Assembly (NCBI GenBank): GCA_023426365.1
Contig: JAFAAW010000052.1
Coordinates: 1-64,000 of the forward strand
Length of the DNA: 64,000 nucleotides
Direction of reading: 5' to 3'
DNA from: Pseudomonadota bacterium
GTDB lineage: Bacteria > Pseudomonadota > Alphaproteobacteria > Rhodospirillales > Magnetospirillaceae
Notes under the pieces: model-generated
Databases searched by the model: none
Told to the model about the DNA's origin: nothing
Seen by the model: only the letters and a program-made list of their open reading frames with translations
Shown: piece after piece, positions 1-7,737 of the stretch
Layout: each line of letters opens with the position of its first letter
How positions within the stretch are numbered: the stretch's first letter is position 1
Made by a program: the position numbers and the translations under genes

Positions 1-59
1 TGCTCATGGTCGTGGGAATGTTCCAGCTTGGAATCGCCGCAGCCGCACACCGTGCACAT
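1..59 (-). CDS. hypB: HypB, hydrogenase nickel-insertion GTPase (N-terminus only)
   Basis: Only the first 19 to 20 codons lie in the window; the gene runs off the left edge. The visible protein begins MCTVCGCGDSKLEHSHDHEH. It has the N-terminal CxxCGC nickel site followed by the start of a His-rich tract typical of HypB, the GTPase that loads Ni into the [NiFe] hydrogenase large subunit together with HypA. Its ATG shares one base with the hypA stop (TGATG), so translation is probably coupled. It is the last gene seen in the hyb operon. The GTPase domain cannot be judged. Confidence 0.85.
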   Translation of the reverse strand, partial: MCTVCGCGDSKLEHSHDHE

Positions 60-403
60 CATTCCACCTCGAGCTCTTTGATCCGCATCTCGTCGCCTGC
101 CGTGATGCGCAGGCCGAAGCCGTCGCATTTGGGGCAAGGGTCGAAACGGTTGGACACCGCCACGCTTTCGCCGCAGCTCAGGCAAAAGCCCTGGCCGGGC
201 ACGCGCACGATCTCCAGCCGGGCTTCGGCCGCCACCGGCGATCCCTTGGCCACCGCGTCGAAACAGAACGCCATGGATTCGGGGTCCACGTTGGAAAGCT
301 CGCCGATTTCCAGCCACACCGTCTTGACCTTGGCAAAGCCATGGGCGGCGGCCTGATCCTCGATGATGCGCATCACGCCCTCGGTCAGGCTCATCTCATG
401 CAT
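59..403 (-). CDS. hypA: HypA, hydrogenase nickel-delivery protein
   Basis: This is a 114-residue protein of normal HypA length. The start at 403 gives the family N-terminus MHEMSL, whose His2 binds nickel. A zinc site follows near residues 70-95, with CLSC and CPKC pairs about 14 residues apart. HypA takes Ni to the large-subunit precursor with HypB. The gene overlaps the end of hupK by 8 bases and the hypB start by one base, as expected for a maturation operon. An upstream in-frame start would add 16 residues unlike HypA and was not used. Confidence 0.93.
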   Translation of the reverse strand: MHEMSLTEGVMRIIEDQAAAHGFAKVKTVWLEIGELSNVDPESMAFCFDAVAKGSPVAAEARLEIVRVPGQGFCLSCGESVAVSNRFDPCPKCDGFGLRITAGDEMRIKELEVE

Positions 404-1565
404 CGGCGTGCTCCAGCGTGATCGCACAGGCCACGCACGGGTCCAGCGCACAGGTCAGCAGATTGGCCCGCTCCACCACATCGGACGTCGCCTCGACCCC
501 GCGCAGGCCGCGCGCGAGCGGGCCGTCGGGGTGGAAATTCCATTCGGTGGGGGCCACGATCTGATAGCGCTTCACCCGTCCGCCTTCCAGCTCGACCCGG
601 TGCGCCAGCAGGCCGCGGGCCGCCTCGACCAGTCCCAGGCCGGCGCCGTCCACCAGGCAGGCCGCCGGCGCCAGGTCGCTGTCGAGAGAGTGCACGAGGT
701 CGTCCATTTCCTGCAAGCAGGATGCAAGTTCGGCCAGCCGGGCCACCATGCGGGCCAGCAGGCCGGGGCCGAAGGCGCCAATCTGCGCCGCCACCACCGG
801 CTGCCACGACTGGCGCGCCAGGGGGCCGGTCTCGTACACCCGGCCGGCGGAATCGGGGCGGGCCACATACGTCCCCTCGCGGTCGGCGGCCAGCCGCGCC
901 GACAGGTCGGCCGGCCCCTGTTCGGGCATGGGCAGGAACGGCCCGCGGCCGAACCCGGCCAGATGGGGCTGGGAAAGCCGCTCCAGCAGCCGGGCCGCGG
1001 GCGTGTCGCTGTTTTGGCGCCAACGGCCAAAGGAGTCGGGGTCGGCCAGAATGGCGCCCGGCTCGCCGCCCAGCAGATCGGCGAGCGCGGTGCGCGCCGC
1101 AAGGATGGCGGCGGTCAGGGCGGCACGATCGGGCGCGACGGCGCCGCCGCCGGGGCGGTTCCAGTCGCCGGCCGGATAGAGCGCGGGGCGGATTCCCGCC
1201 ATGGCGGTCTTGATGCGGCGCGCCGCCGCCAGATCGGCCTCTGCCCCCACCAGCGCTGGCCAGTCGCGCGCCAGCCCCAACCCGTGCTCGGCCACCGTTT
1301 CGGCCAGCAGCAGCAACTGGCGCGCCGGCACCTGGGCGGCCGACGGCGGCAGGCCGCCGGCCTGTTCCATGGCCGACAGCCCGGCCAGCACCTGGGCGGT
1401 GCCGCACAGGGCGAACAGGGTGGGCAGCAGCCCGGTCACCTCGTCGGGGCGGCGCCCGGCGAACAGCCGGGACGCCTGGACCAGCCGGGACGAGCGGATG
1501 GCGACCTCGGCCACCACGCCGTCGCGCACGCGCAGGCCGACCTCCAGGCGGGCATCGGGCAGCAT
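396..1565 (-). CDS. hupK: HupK-like hydrogenase assembly protein (large-subunit paralogue)
   Basis: This 389-residue protein resembles a degenerate NiFe hydrogenase large subunit. The C-terminus keeps DPCVACAITLEH, like the DPCxxC active-site motif. The N-terminal RxCGxC motif is gone: only FALCGTAQ is seen near residue 60. That pattern defines HupK, thought to be a scaffold for assembling the Fe(CN)2CO centre in rhizobial and Rhodobacter hup systems. The ATG at 1565 shares one base with the hypC stop. HupK usually goes with group 1d Hup hydrogenases, so finding it behind a Hyb-type hydrogenase is notable. Catalytic activity is not expected. Confidence 0.82.
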   Translation of the reverse strand: MLPDARLEVGLRVRDGVVAEVAIRSSRLVQASRLFAGRRPDEVTGLLPTLFALCGTAQVLAGLSAMEQAGGLPPSAAQVPARQLLLLAETVAEHGLGLARDWPALVGAEADLAAARRIKTAMAGIRPALYPAGDWNRPGGGAVAPDRAALTAAILAARTALADLLGGEPGAILADPDSFGRWRQNSDTPAARLLERLSQPHLAGFGRGPFLPMPEQGPADLSARLAADREGTYVARPDSAGRVYETGPLARQSWQPVVAAQIGAFGPGLLARMVARLAELASCLQEMDDLVHSLDSDLAPAACLVDGAGLGLVEAARGLLAHRVELEGGRVKRYQIVAPTEWNFHPDGPLARGLRGVEATSDVVERANLLTCALDPCVACAITLEHADA

Positions 1566-1798
1566 CAGGCTTGGCCGTCGGCCAGGACTTGCGACAGATA
1601 GGCCAAGGCTTCCAGCGCCTGGTCTTCGGGCACCACCTCGGCGGCAAAGTTGCCGCCCGCGCCCAGCACCACGTAATCGCCCACCGCCACCTCCTCGGCC
1701 AGCAGCATCAGGCTGGTCTGGCGGTGGCGGCCGAACGCCTCGACGGTGGCGACGCCGCCGTCGATGGCGACAATGCGGGAGGGAACGGCCATGCACAT
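1565..1798 (-). CDS. hypC: HypC/HupF-family hydrogenase maturation chaperone
   Basis: This 77-residue protein starts MCMAVPSRIVAIDGG, with the essential Cys2 of the HypC/HybG/HupF family. These chaperones carry the Fe(CN)2CO group with HypD and bind the large-subunit precursor. In E. coli HypC a histidine (about residue 51, in the VHVGFA segment) is also conserved. Here the matching stretch reads VLGAGGNFA and has no histidine. The protein may therefore be a specialised member, and a second hypC could exist outside the window. It lies 4 bases after the protease gene and overlaps hupK by one base. Confidence 0.88.
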   Translation of the reverse strand: MCMAVPSRIVAIDGGVATVEAFGRHRQTSLMLLAEEVAVGDYVVLGAGGNFAAEVVPEDQALEALAYLSQVLADGQA

Positions 1799-1802
1799 GG
1801 CG

Positions 1803-2288
1803 TCAGGCCGCCTTGCGGGCCAGGGCGACGCCCATGGCGGCCACTTCCCCGGCCAGGCGCTCGACCAGATCGGGCAGCACGGCGGCCACGGTCGGGGTCA
1901 GCTCCATGGCGGTCTCGAAGGAGGCGGGCTGCACGCCCAGCAGCACCACCCGCTTGGGCGACATGCCATGAAAGCTGCATGCCGCCAGCACGTCGGACAG
2001 GCCGACCTGATGGGGCGAAATCTTGGTGTTGAACCAGGCGTTGATCTGGTCGTCGGCCAGCCGGGTGATGGTGCCCGGCGCCTTGTCCTTGGAGCGCATG
2101 CAATCGGCGATCAGCAGCAGGTCGGCATCGGCGATGCGGTCCAGGCAATCCATGCCCGAGGTACCGCCATCGACGATCTCGACCTCGTCGGGGACGTCGT
2201 ATTGCTCGGCCAGCGCGGTGACGGCGTGAACGCCCACGCCTTCGTCCGACATCAGGATGTTGCCGACCCCAAGAACAACCACGCGCAT
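1803..2288 (-). CDS. hybD: HybD/HupD-family hydrogenase maturation endopeptidase
   Basis: This 161-residue protein has the M52 peptidase fold start RVVVLGVGN. The three nickel-sensing ligands of E. coli HybD can be placed: Glu16 in MSDEGVG, Asp62 in LLIADC and His93 in SPHQVGL. It removes the C-terminal peptide of the large subunit HybC after Ni insertion. The start at 2288 has a GGGGATGA ribosome site; longer upstream frames read into the hairpin region and are not used. It is separated from hybC by 92 bases containing a strong stem-loop. The symbol could equally be hupD. Confidence 0.92.
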   Translation of the reverse strand: MRVVVLGVGNILMSDEGVGVHAVTALAEQYDVPDEVEIVDGGTSGMDCLDRIADADLLLIADCMRSKDKAPGTITRLADDQINAWFNTKISPHQVGLSDVLAACSFHGMSPKRVVLLGVQPASFETAMELTPTVAAVLPDLVERLAGEVAAMGVALARKAA

Positions 2289-2323
2289 GTCTTCATCCCC
2301 AAACAGAGTCGGCCCAAACGAAC

Positions 2324-2365
2324 CGGTGCCGCCCCGCGAGGGTAAACCCACTCGGGACGGCACCG
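2324..2365 (-). promoter_or_regulatory. Intercistronic stem-loop between hybC and the protease gene
   Basis: CGGTGCCG (2324-2331) pairs with CGGCACCG (2358-2365). The helix extends through CCC and CGAG with a small bulge, closing a loop of about 10 bases. There is no U-run on the transcript side toward the protease gene, so it is not a classic terminator. It may stabilise the 3' end of the structural-gene message or partly attenuate the maturation genes. Confidence 0.6.
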
Positions 2366-2380
2366 CTATTACGGTTTTCC

Positions 2381-4087
2381 TTACAGCGCCTTGACCTGGA
2401 CGACCTCGCGCTTGTCCTCGTCGTGCACGTGCACGGCGCAGGCCAGGCAGGGGTCGAACGAGTGGACGGTGCGCAGAACCTCGAGCGGCTGCTCGGGGTT
2501 GGCGATGGGGTTGTCCATCAGCGACGCCTCGTAGGGGCCCATGACGTCGTTCTCGTCGCGCGGGCCGGCGTTCCAGGTGGACGGCACCACGCACTGGTAG
2601 TTGGCGATCTTGCCGTCCTTGATGACCGTCCAGTGCGACAGCAGGCCGCGCGGCGCCTCGTGCATGCCGAAGCCCATGACCTCGCCCTTGGGGAACACCG
2701 GCTTGTTGAAGGTGGCGGTGTCGCCCTTGCTGATGTTCTCGATCAGCATGGACCAGTTCTGGGCCAGCACCTCGGTCATGACGCCCGACCGGATGGCGCG
2801 GGCGGCATGGCGGCCGATGGTGGAATGCAGGATGTCGGGACCGACCTTGGACCCTACCAGCGACGACACCGTGTCCAGCGCCTTGGTGGCGTAGTTGACG
2901 GTGGGCTGGTGGCCGGCGGCCAGGCCGCTCAGCACGCTGGCCAGCGGGCCGACCTGGGCGCGCTTGCCATAGAAGGTCGGCGCCTTCAGCCAGGAATACT
3001 TACCCTCGTCCTGGAAGTCGGTGTACTTGGGCGTGGTCTCGCCCTTGTAGGGGTGCAGCGGGCCGGGCTTGGAATACTCGTACCACGCGTGCTTGACCGA
3101 TTCCTCGACGCCGTCGCGCAGGTACTGGTCGCCGAAATGGGTGAAGGGCTTGTACTTGGAAAGGTCGCCGTCGGGGACGTGGCCGCCCGGCACCATGAAC
3201 TGGGTGCCCTTGGTGTCGGTCGGGAAGTCGGGCGTGGCGATGTAGTTGGTGATGCCCTTGCCGTACTTGGTCCAGTCGGCATAGAAGGCGCCCACCGCGC
3301 ACACGTCCGGCAGATAGACCTTGCGCACGAACTCGGACAGCGCGTCGATGTGCTCCTTGATCTTGAGCAGACGCTCGATGGTCAGGTTCGACTGGCTGTT
3401 GGTGTCGATGGGGTTGGCGACGCCGCCCACCGCCAGGTTCTGGATGTGCGGCGACTTGGAGCCCAGGATGGTGACGATCTTGGAGCAGTGGCGCTGCGCT
3501 TCCAGCGCCTGCAGGTAGTGGGCGACCGCCAGCAGGTTGACCTCGGGCGGCAGCTTCATGGCCGGATGGCCCCAATAGCCGTTGGTGAACGGACCCAATT
3601 GGCCCGACCCCACGAAGGTCTTCAGCTTTTCCTGGGTCTGGGTCATCACGTGCTTGGAATTCATGCCCCAGTCGGACAGGGATTCCGCCAGTTGCGACGC
3701 CTTGACGGGATCAGCCTTGAGCGCCGAGACCACGTCCACCCAGTCCAGCGCCGACAGGTGATAGAAGTGCACGATGTGATCGTGCAGCGCATGCGCGCTG
3801 GCGATCATGTTGCGGATGAACTGGGCGTTCAACGGAACTTCCAGGTTCAGGGCATTCTCGACCGCGCGCACCGAGGTGATGGCGTGCACGGTGGTGCACA
3901 CGCCGCAGATGCGCTGGGTGATGGCCCAGGCGTCGCGCGGGTCGCGGCCGAGCAGGATCAGCTCGACGCCGCGGAACATCTGGCCCGAGGACCACGCCTT
4001 GGACACCTTGCCGTTATCGACCTCGACGTCGATGCGCAGGTGCCCCTCGATCCGGGTAATGGGGTCGATGGTAATACGCTGGGACAC
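2381..4087 (-). CDS. hybC: HybC-type [NiFe] hydrogenase large subunit
   Basis: This 568-residue catalytic subunit splits H2 at the Ni-Fe centre. The N-terminal motif RICGVC supplies Cys61 and Cys64; the C-terminal DPCLACAVH supplies Cys547 and Cys550. The last 15 residues after His553 are the peptide removed by the maturation protease. The whole sequence closely follows E. coli HybC, including the opening MSQRITIDP, which places it in the Hyb (group 1c) branch. The start is a GTG at 4087 behind an AAGGAG site. It is preceded 12 bases away by hybB. The protein is exported with HybO by the Tat pathway as a folded pair. Confidence 0.96.
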   Translation of the reverse strand: MSQRITIDPITRIEGHLRIDVEVDNGKVSKAWSSGQMFRGVELILLGRDPRDAWAITQRICGVCTTVHAITSVRAVENALNLEVPLNAQFIRNMIASAHALHDHIVHFYHLSALDWVDVVSALKADPVKASQLAESLSDWGMNSKHVMTQTQEKLKTFVGSGQLGPFTNGYWGHPAMKLPPEVNLLAVAHYLQALEAQRHCSKIVTILGSKSPHIQNLAVGGVANPIDTNSQSNLTIERLLKIKEHIDALSEFVRKVYLPDVCAVGAFYADWTKYGKGITNYIATPDFPTDTKGTQFMVPGGHVPDGDLSKYKPFTHFGDQYLRDGVEESVKHAWYEYSKPGPLHPYKGETTPKYTDFQDEGKYSWLKAPTFYGKRAQVGPLASVLSGLAAGHQPTVNYATKALDTVSSLVGSKVGPDILHSTIGRHAARAIRSGVMTEVLAQNWSMLIENISKGDTATFNKPVFPKGEVMGFGMHEAPRGLLSHWTVIKDGKIANYQCVVPSTWNAGPRDENDVMGPYEASLMDNPIANPEQPLEVLRTVHSFDPCLACAVHVHDEDKREVVQVKAL

Positions 4088-4099
4088 GGCAGTGGCTCC

Positions 4100-5284
4100 T
4101 TACTTTTCGTGCGCGGCGGCCAGATCGGCCGGCGTGAGCTTGTGGGTGTAGAAAACCGGAAGCTTCCGGACGAAGACGATGTAGAGCAGGACCTCGGCGG
4201 CGATGATGCCGAAGGTGACCATCAGCTCGGAAACGCTGGGGAAATAGCTCCAGCCGGGGCCGGTGTCGTAGGCCACCAGGAAGGCGTCCAGGCGGTACAG
4301 CGCGCCGCCCAGCAGCATGGCCACCGCGCCCACGAACAGACCCTGGCGGGTGGCGCGGTTGCGGGCACGGGCGAACAGCACCACCGGGGTGGCGAACAGC
4401 ACGATCTCGACCACGAACATCAGCGACCGCAGGCCCGAGGTGAAGATGCTGCCCAACTCGCCGCGCACGGCGAGATCGCCGAACCGCAGCACCAGATAGA
4501 CCACCATGAAGCCCTGGACGATGCGGGCGATCTTGGCCAGTTGCGGCATCTCGTGCTTGATGGAGCGCTTGAAGCCGGCCGACCCCAGCACCGCCTCGAA
4601 CACCACGATGGAAAAGCCCATGCAGATGGCCGAGCACAGGAACAGCAGCGGCAGCAGCGGGGTCTGCCACAGCGGATGAATCTGGTAGCCCAGAACCACC
4701 AGCAGGGTGCCCAGCGAGCTTTGGTGCATGGTCGGCAGCAGGCAGCCCAGCGCCACGAAGACGAACAGGACCTTGTCCAGCTTCTTGCGCAGATGGGTCA
4801 GGCGGAGCTTGGTCAGGATCGCCGGGGCGAACTCGATCCACAGCACCAGGATGTAGGACATGACGCACAGCGCCACCTCGAACATCACCGAATTGGGCTG
4901 CATGTACTGCGGCACCAGGATGTGCCAGGCGTTCCACCAGCGGCCCAGGTCGAACAGGATCGACACGCCGCCCAGCGTATAGCCGAAGCACGACGCCAGC
5001 AGCGCCGGGCGCACCAGCGGATGGTATTCGCCCTTGTTGAGGATGTAGCACACCAGGGCCATGGCATAGCCGCCGCAGGCGAACGCGGTGCCGATCACCA
5101 CGTCGTAGGCGATCCAGATGCCCCAGGGATAACCGTTGTTGAGGTTGGTGACCGAGCCGAGGCCCAGCACCATGCGCTTGGCCAGCAAGATGGCGGCGAT
5201 CAGCGCCAGCGCCGCGCAGACCACCGTGGTCTTGGTCACCAGCTTGCCGCCCAAGGGCTCGTGTTCGTTATGGAAGTGTCCCAT
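4100..5284 (-). CDS. hybB: HybB-type integral membrane hydrogenase subunit (NrfD family)
   Basis: This 394-residue polytopic protein has roughly ten hydrophobic segments. NrfD/HybB-family proteins of this kind pass electrons from the periplasmic iron-sulfur subunit to quinone without haem. The N-terminus MGHFHNEHEPLGGKLVTK is cytoplasmic-type and followed by a long membrane segment. In E. coli Hyd-2 this subunit makes the enzyme reversible and able to use the proton gradient. The gene sits between hybA (6-base gap) and hybC (12-base gap), the same order as E. coli hybOABC. No cytochrome b subunit gene (hupC/hyaC) is present, consistent with this type. Confidence 0.93.
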   Translation of the reverse strand: MGHFHNEHEPLGGKLVTKTTVVCAALALIAAILLAKRMVLGLGSVTNLNNGYPWGIWIAYDVVIGTAFACGGYAMALVCYILNKGEYHPLVRPALLASCFGYTLGGVSILFDLGRWWNAWHILVPQYMQPNSVMFEVALCVMSYILVLWIEFAPAILTKLRLTHLRKKLDKVLFVFVALGCLLPTMHQSSLGTLLVVLGYQIHPLWQTPLLPLLFLCSAICMGFSIVVFEAVLGSAGFKRSIKHEMPQLAKIARIVQGFMVVYLVLRFGDLAVRGELGSIFTSGLRSLMFVVEIVLFATPVVLFARARNRATRQGLFVGAVAMLLGGALYRLDAFLVAYDTGPGWSYFPSVSELMVTFGIIAAEVLLYIVFVRKLPVFYTHKLTPADLAAAHEK

Positions 5285-5290
5285 GGCGGC

Positions 5291-6268
5291 CTATTCCTCC
5301 GGATGCTCGTCATCGACGTGGGATGCGCGCTTGGCGGCCCACACCAGACCGGCAAACACCACCGCGGGCGCGATCATCCCGCTGTAGAGCGTGTGCTGGA
5401 TGCCCTCGGAATCCGCCGGGAACGAGCGGTCGCGCAAGCTGGGCATGCCCAGCTTCTCGAACGGCACGCCCGACATGAACTGGAACTGGGTGCCGCCCAC
5501 TTCCTTCTCGCCGTAGACGTGGTCCACGTACTGGGCGGCGGGCCGTTCATGGGTGTCGCCCGATCCCAGGACGCGGCGTTCGAAGGTGGTCACCTCGCCG
5601 GCCTTGAGCGCCCGGCGGCGGGCGATTTCCTCGCCGATGGCGGTCATGGGGCCGAACACCGTGGCGCCGGTGGGGCAGACCTCGGCGCAGGCCGGGATCC
5701 TGCCTTCCGCCTGGCGGTGGCGGCACATCTCGCATTTTTTGATCTTCGGCGTGGGCGTGTCGTACTCGGATTGCGGGACGCCGAACGGGCACGACAGCAC
5801 GCAGTAGCGGCAGCCGATGCAGATGTCCGGGTCGTAGGCGACGATGCCGGTCCGCGCGTCCTTGGTCATGGCCGACACCGGGCAGACCGACACGCATGAC
5901 GGATCGACGCAGTGCATGCACGACTTCTTGACGAAGGCGAAGCCGTTTTCCTCGCGGTCCTTCACCTCGGCGGTGCCGTGGGCGTACAGCTTGATGACGT
6001 TGTACGTCTTCGGCCCGATGTCGATGGGGGTGTCCCACAACTGGTCGGCGGTGTTGAAGTCGGGCGGCAGGTCGTTGGCCTCCTTGCAGCCCGCCACGCA
6101 CGCCTTGCAGCCGATGCACAGGGTGGAATCGAACAGCAGGCCCACCGCGTTGGGCGGCATGGGCTTGTTCTCGCGGGCCTCGGCGGGGGCAGGCACCACC
6201 GCCGCTGTCGCCAGCGCGGCGCCGCCGCCCGCGGCCCCTTTGAGGAATTCTCGACGCTTCAGAGCCAT
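5291..6268 (-). CDS. hybA: HybA-type periplasmic ferredoxin subunit of hydrogenase
   Basis: This 325-residue protein has a twin-arginine signal (KRREFLKG, residues 3-10) and a hydrophobic Ala/Gly-rich stretch. Four [4Fe-4S] binding groups follow: CIGCKACVAGC, CMHCVDPSCVSVC, CIGCRYCVLSC and CEMC...CAEVC. A hydrophobic segment near the C-terminus (VVFAGLVWAAK) probably anchors it. It relays electrons from HybO to HybB. It is in the middle of the structural operon, 6 bases from both neighbours, which suggests tight co-translation. Confidence 0.94.
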   Translation of the reverse strand: MALKRREFLKGAAGGGAALATAAVVPAPAEARENKPMPPNAVGLLFDSTLCIGCKACVAGCKEANDLPPDFNTADQLWDTPIDIGPKTYNVIKLYAHGTAEVKDREENGFAFVKKSCMHCVDPSCVSVCPVSAMTKDARTGIVAYDPDICIGCRYCVLSCPFGVPQSEYDTPTPKIKKCEMCRHRQAEGRIPACAEVCPTGATVFGPMTAIGEEIARRRALKAGEVTTFERRVLGSGDTHERPAAQYVDHVYGEKEVGGTQFQFMSGVPFEKLGMPSLRDRSFPADSEGIQHTLYSGMIAPAVVFAGLVWAAKRASHVDDEHPEE

Positions 6269-6274
6269 GACGGC

Positions 6275-7417
6275 TTACTCCGCATCCGTGCCGGTGGTGC
6301 CGTGGTCCTTGGCGTCGGCCTTGCCCAGGTTGCTGGCCAGCTTCATGCCGGCGCCCACGGCCAGGCCGGCAACGCCGGCCACCAGCGCGGCGGCGCCCAG
6401 CGACGCGCCTTCACCCTTTTCCTCGACGATGCGCGGATAGGAGATCGGCGGATTGGTCTTGAGGTCGGCCAGGGCGTGGATGGGCTTGGCGAAGCCGATG
6501 CCCTTCTCGGTGCAGCCGATGCAGGGGTGGCCGGTGGCGACCGGCCACGACGCCTGGCCGGCGTCGTTGAAGCCGATGGCCGGGCAGTTGGCCCAGGTCT
6601 CGGGTCCCTTGCAGCCCAGCTTGTAGAGGCAATAGCCCTTCTTGTGGCCCTCGTCGCCGAATTCCAGGGCGAAGCGGCCGGCGTCGAAATGGGCGCGGCG
6701 CTCGCAATTGTCGTGGATCAGGCGGCCATAGGCGAAGATCGGGCGGTTTTCCTTGTCCAGCGCCGGCAGCTTGCCGAAGGTCAGGAAGTGGACCACGGTG
6801 GACAGGAAGTTATAGGGGTTGGGCGGGCAGCCGGGGATGGTGACCACGTCCGAGCGGCCCAGCGCCTCGCCCACGCCGGTGGCGCCGGTGGGGTTGGGGG
6901 GCGTGGAGGGCATGCCGCCCCACGACGCGCAAGAGCCGATGGCGATGACCGCGGCCGCGTCCTGGGCCACTTCGCGGGTCAGTTCCAGCGAGGTCTGGCC
7001 GCCGATCTTGCAGTAGATGCCGCCGTCCTTCATGGGGATGGCGCCTTCCACCACCAGCAGGTACTTGCCCTTGTTCTTCTCCATGGCGGCCTTGCGGGCG
7101 GCCTCGGCCTGATGGCCGGCGGCGGCGAACAGGGTTTCGTGGTAGTCGAGCGAGATGATCTCGAGGATCAGCTTCTCGAGCGTGGGGTGCTCGGAGCGCA
7201 GCAGCGATTCGGAACAGCCGGTGCATTCCTGGTGGTGCAGCCAGATGACCGAGGGGCGGTCCTTCTTGGTGATCGCCTCGGCGATCTGGGCATCGGCGCC
7301 CTTGGGCAGGCCCATGGTGGCGGCCATGGCCGCGCAGAACTTCATGAAATCGCGACGCGAGACGCCGAAGCGGGTCTCGATCTCGGTTTCGTTAATGTTG
7401 GCGCTGTCGTCGTGCAT
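6275..7417 (-). CDS. hybO: HybO-type [NiFe] hydrogenase small subunit
   Basis: This 380-residue precursor has a Tat signal, SRRDFMK at residues 20-26, as in E. coli HybO. The proximal cluster starts at Cys65 and Cys68 (QECTGCSES). The residue between them is Gly67, where O2-tolerant group 1d enzymes carry an extra Cys, so this looks like the O2-sensitive type. Later cysteines (HDNCERR, GCKGPETWANC, HPCIGC) suit the medial and distal clusters. A C-terminal hydrophobic helix near residues 340-360 anchors it. The ATG at 7417 follows a GGTGGGTGAGAG stretch. A TTG at 7438 is in frame but lies in the ribosome-binding region. Confidence 0.95.
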   Translation of the reverse strand: MHDDSANINETEIETRFGVSRRDFMKFCAAMAATMGLPKGADAQIAEAITKKDRPSVIWLHHQECTGCSESLLRSEHPTLEKLILEIISLDYHETLFAAAGHQAEAARKAAMEKNKGKYLLVVEGAIPMKDGGIYCKIGGQTSLELTREVAQDAAAVIAIGSCASWGGMPSTPPNPTGATGVGEALGRSDVVTIPGCPPNPYNFLSTVVHFLTFGKLPALDKENRPIFAYGRLIHDNCERRAHFDAGRFALEFGDEGHKKGYCLYKLGCKGPETWANCPAIGFNDAGQASWPVATGHPCIGCTEKGIGFAKPIHALADLKTNPPISYPRIVEEKGEGASLGAAALVAGVAGLAVGAGMKLASNLGKADAKDHGTTGTDAE

Positions 7418-7737
7418 CGCTCTCACCCACCTCTCCAAGGGCTTGGTCTGGCGAACGCCGGAAAGGTGGGGAATGGACGCGCGACAGGGGTGCGCCCTCT
7501 CTCCTCAAGCCTCCCGGTATTCTTTTTATCGGTTGCCTGCTTTCCCCACCCGCAAGAGCCGTGCCAACTCCATCGGGTAGGAGTCGCCGCCGCGCGGGTG
7601 GGGGGAGAGGGGTGGGTTTTCAAGGACTAGGCCGTGTGGGTAGGCCTGCATCCGACGCCGGAGGATGGGCGATTTGTGGTTATGATCCTTCCATGACTGG
7701 ATAGCTTGTTTTCACCTGGACGTGCCGACCCGATCGC
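7418..7737. other. hyb operon leader and control region (about 320 bases)
   Basis: This gap between hybO and rnk holds the sigma-54 promoter described separately, an untranslated leader of about 120 bases, and further upstream sequence where activator or IHF sites would be expected. No TGT-N10-ACA NifA-type site and no convincing IHF match were found by eye. No gene is supported here. Confidence 0.6.
7552..7566 (-). promoter_or_regulatory. Sigma-54 (-24/-12) promoter of the hyb operon
   Basis: On the minus strand the sequence reads TGGCACG-GCTC-TTGC. This matches the RpoN consensus TGGCACG-N4-TTGC at every defined position, with GG and GC 12 bases apart. Transcription should start near 7540, giving a leader of about 120 bases before hybO. 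RpoN promoters need an enhancer-binding activator (HupR/HoxA or NifA types in other hup systems). No such gene is in the window. Confidence 0.88.

Noticed and set aside
2423..5899. Very long open frame on the plus strand (1158 codons)
   Set aside because: It is antisense to hybC, hybB and part of hybA, whose proteins are unmistakable. The frame stays open because of high GC third positions.
7417..7438. TTG start for hybO at 7438
   Set aside because: It lies within the ribosome-binding region of the ATG at 7417 and adds residues not seen in HybO proteins.
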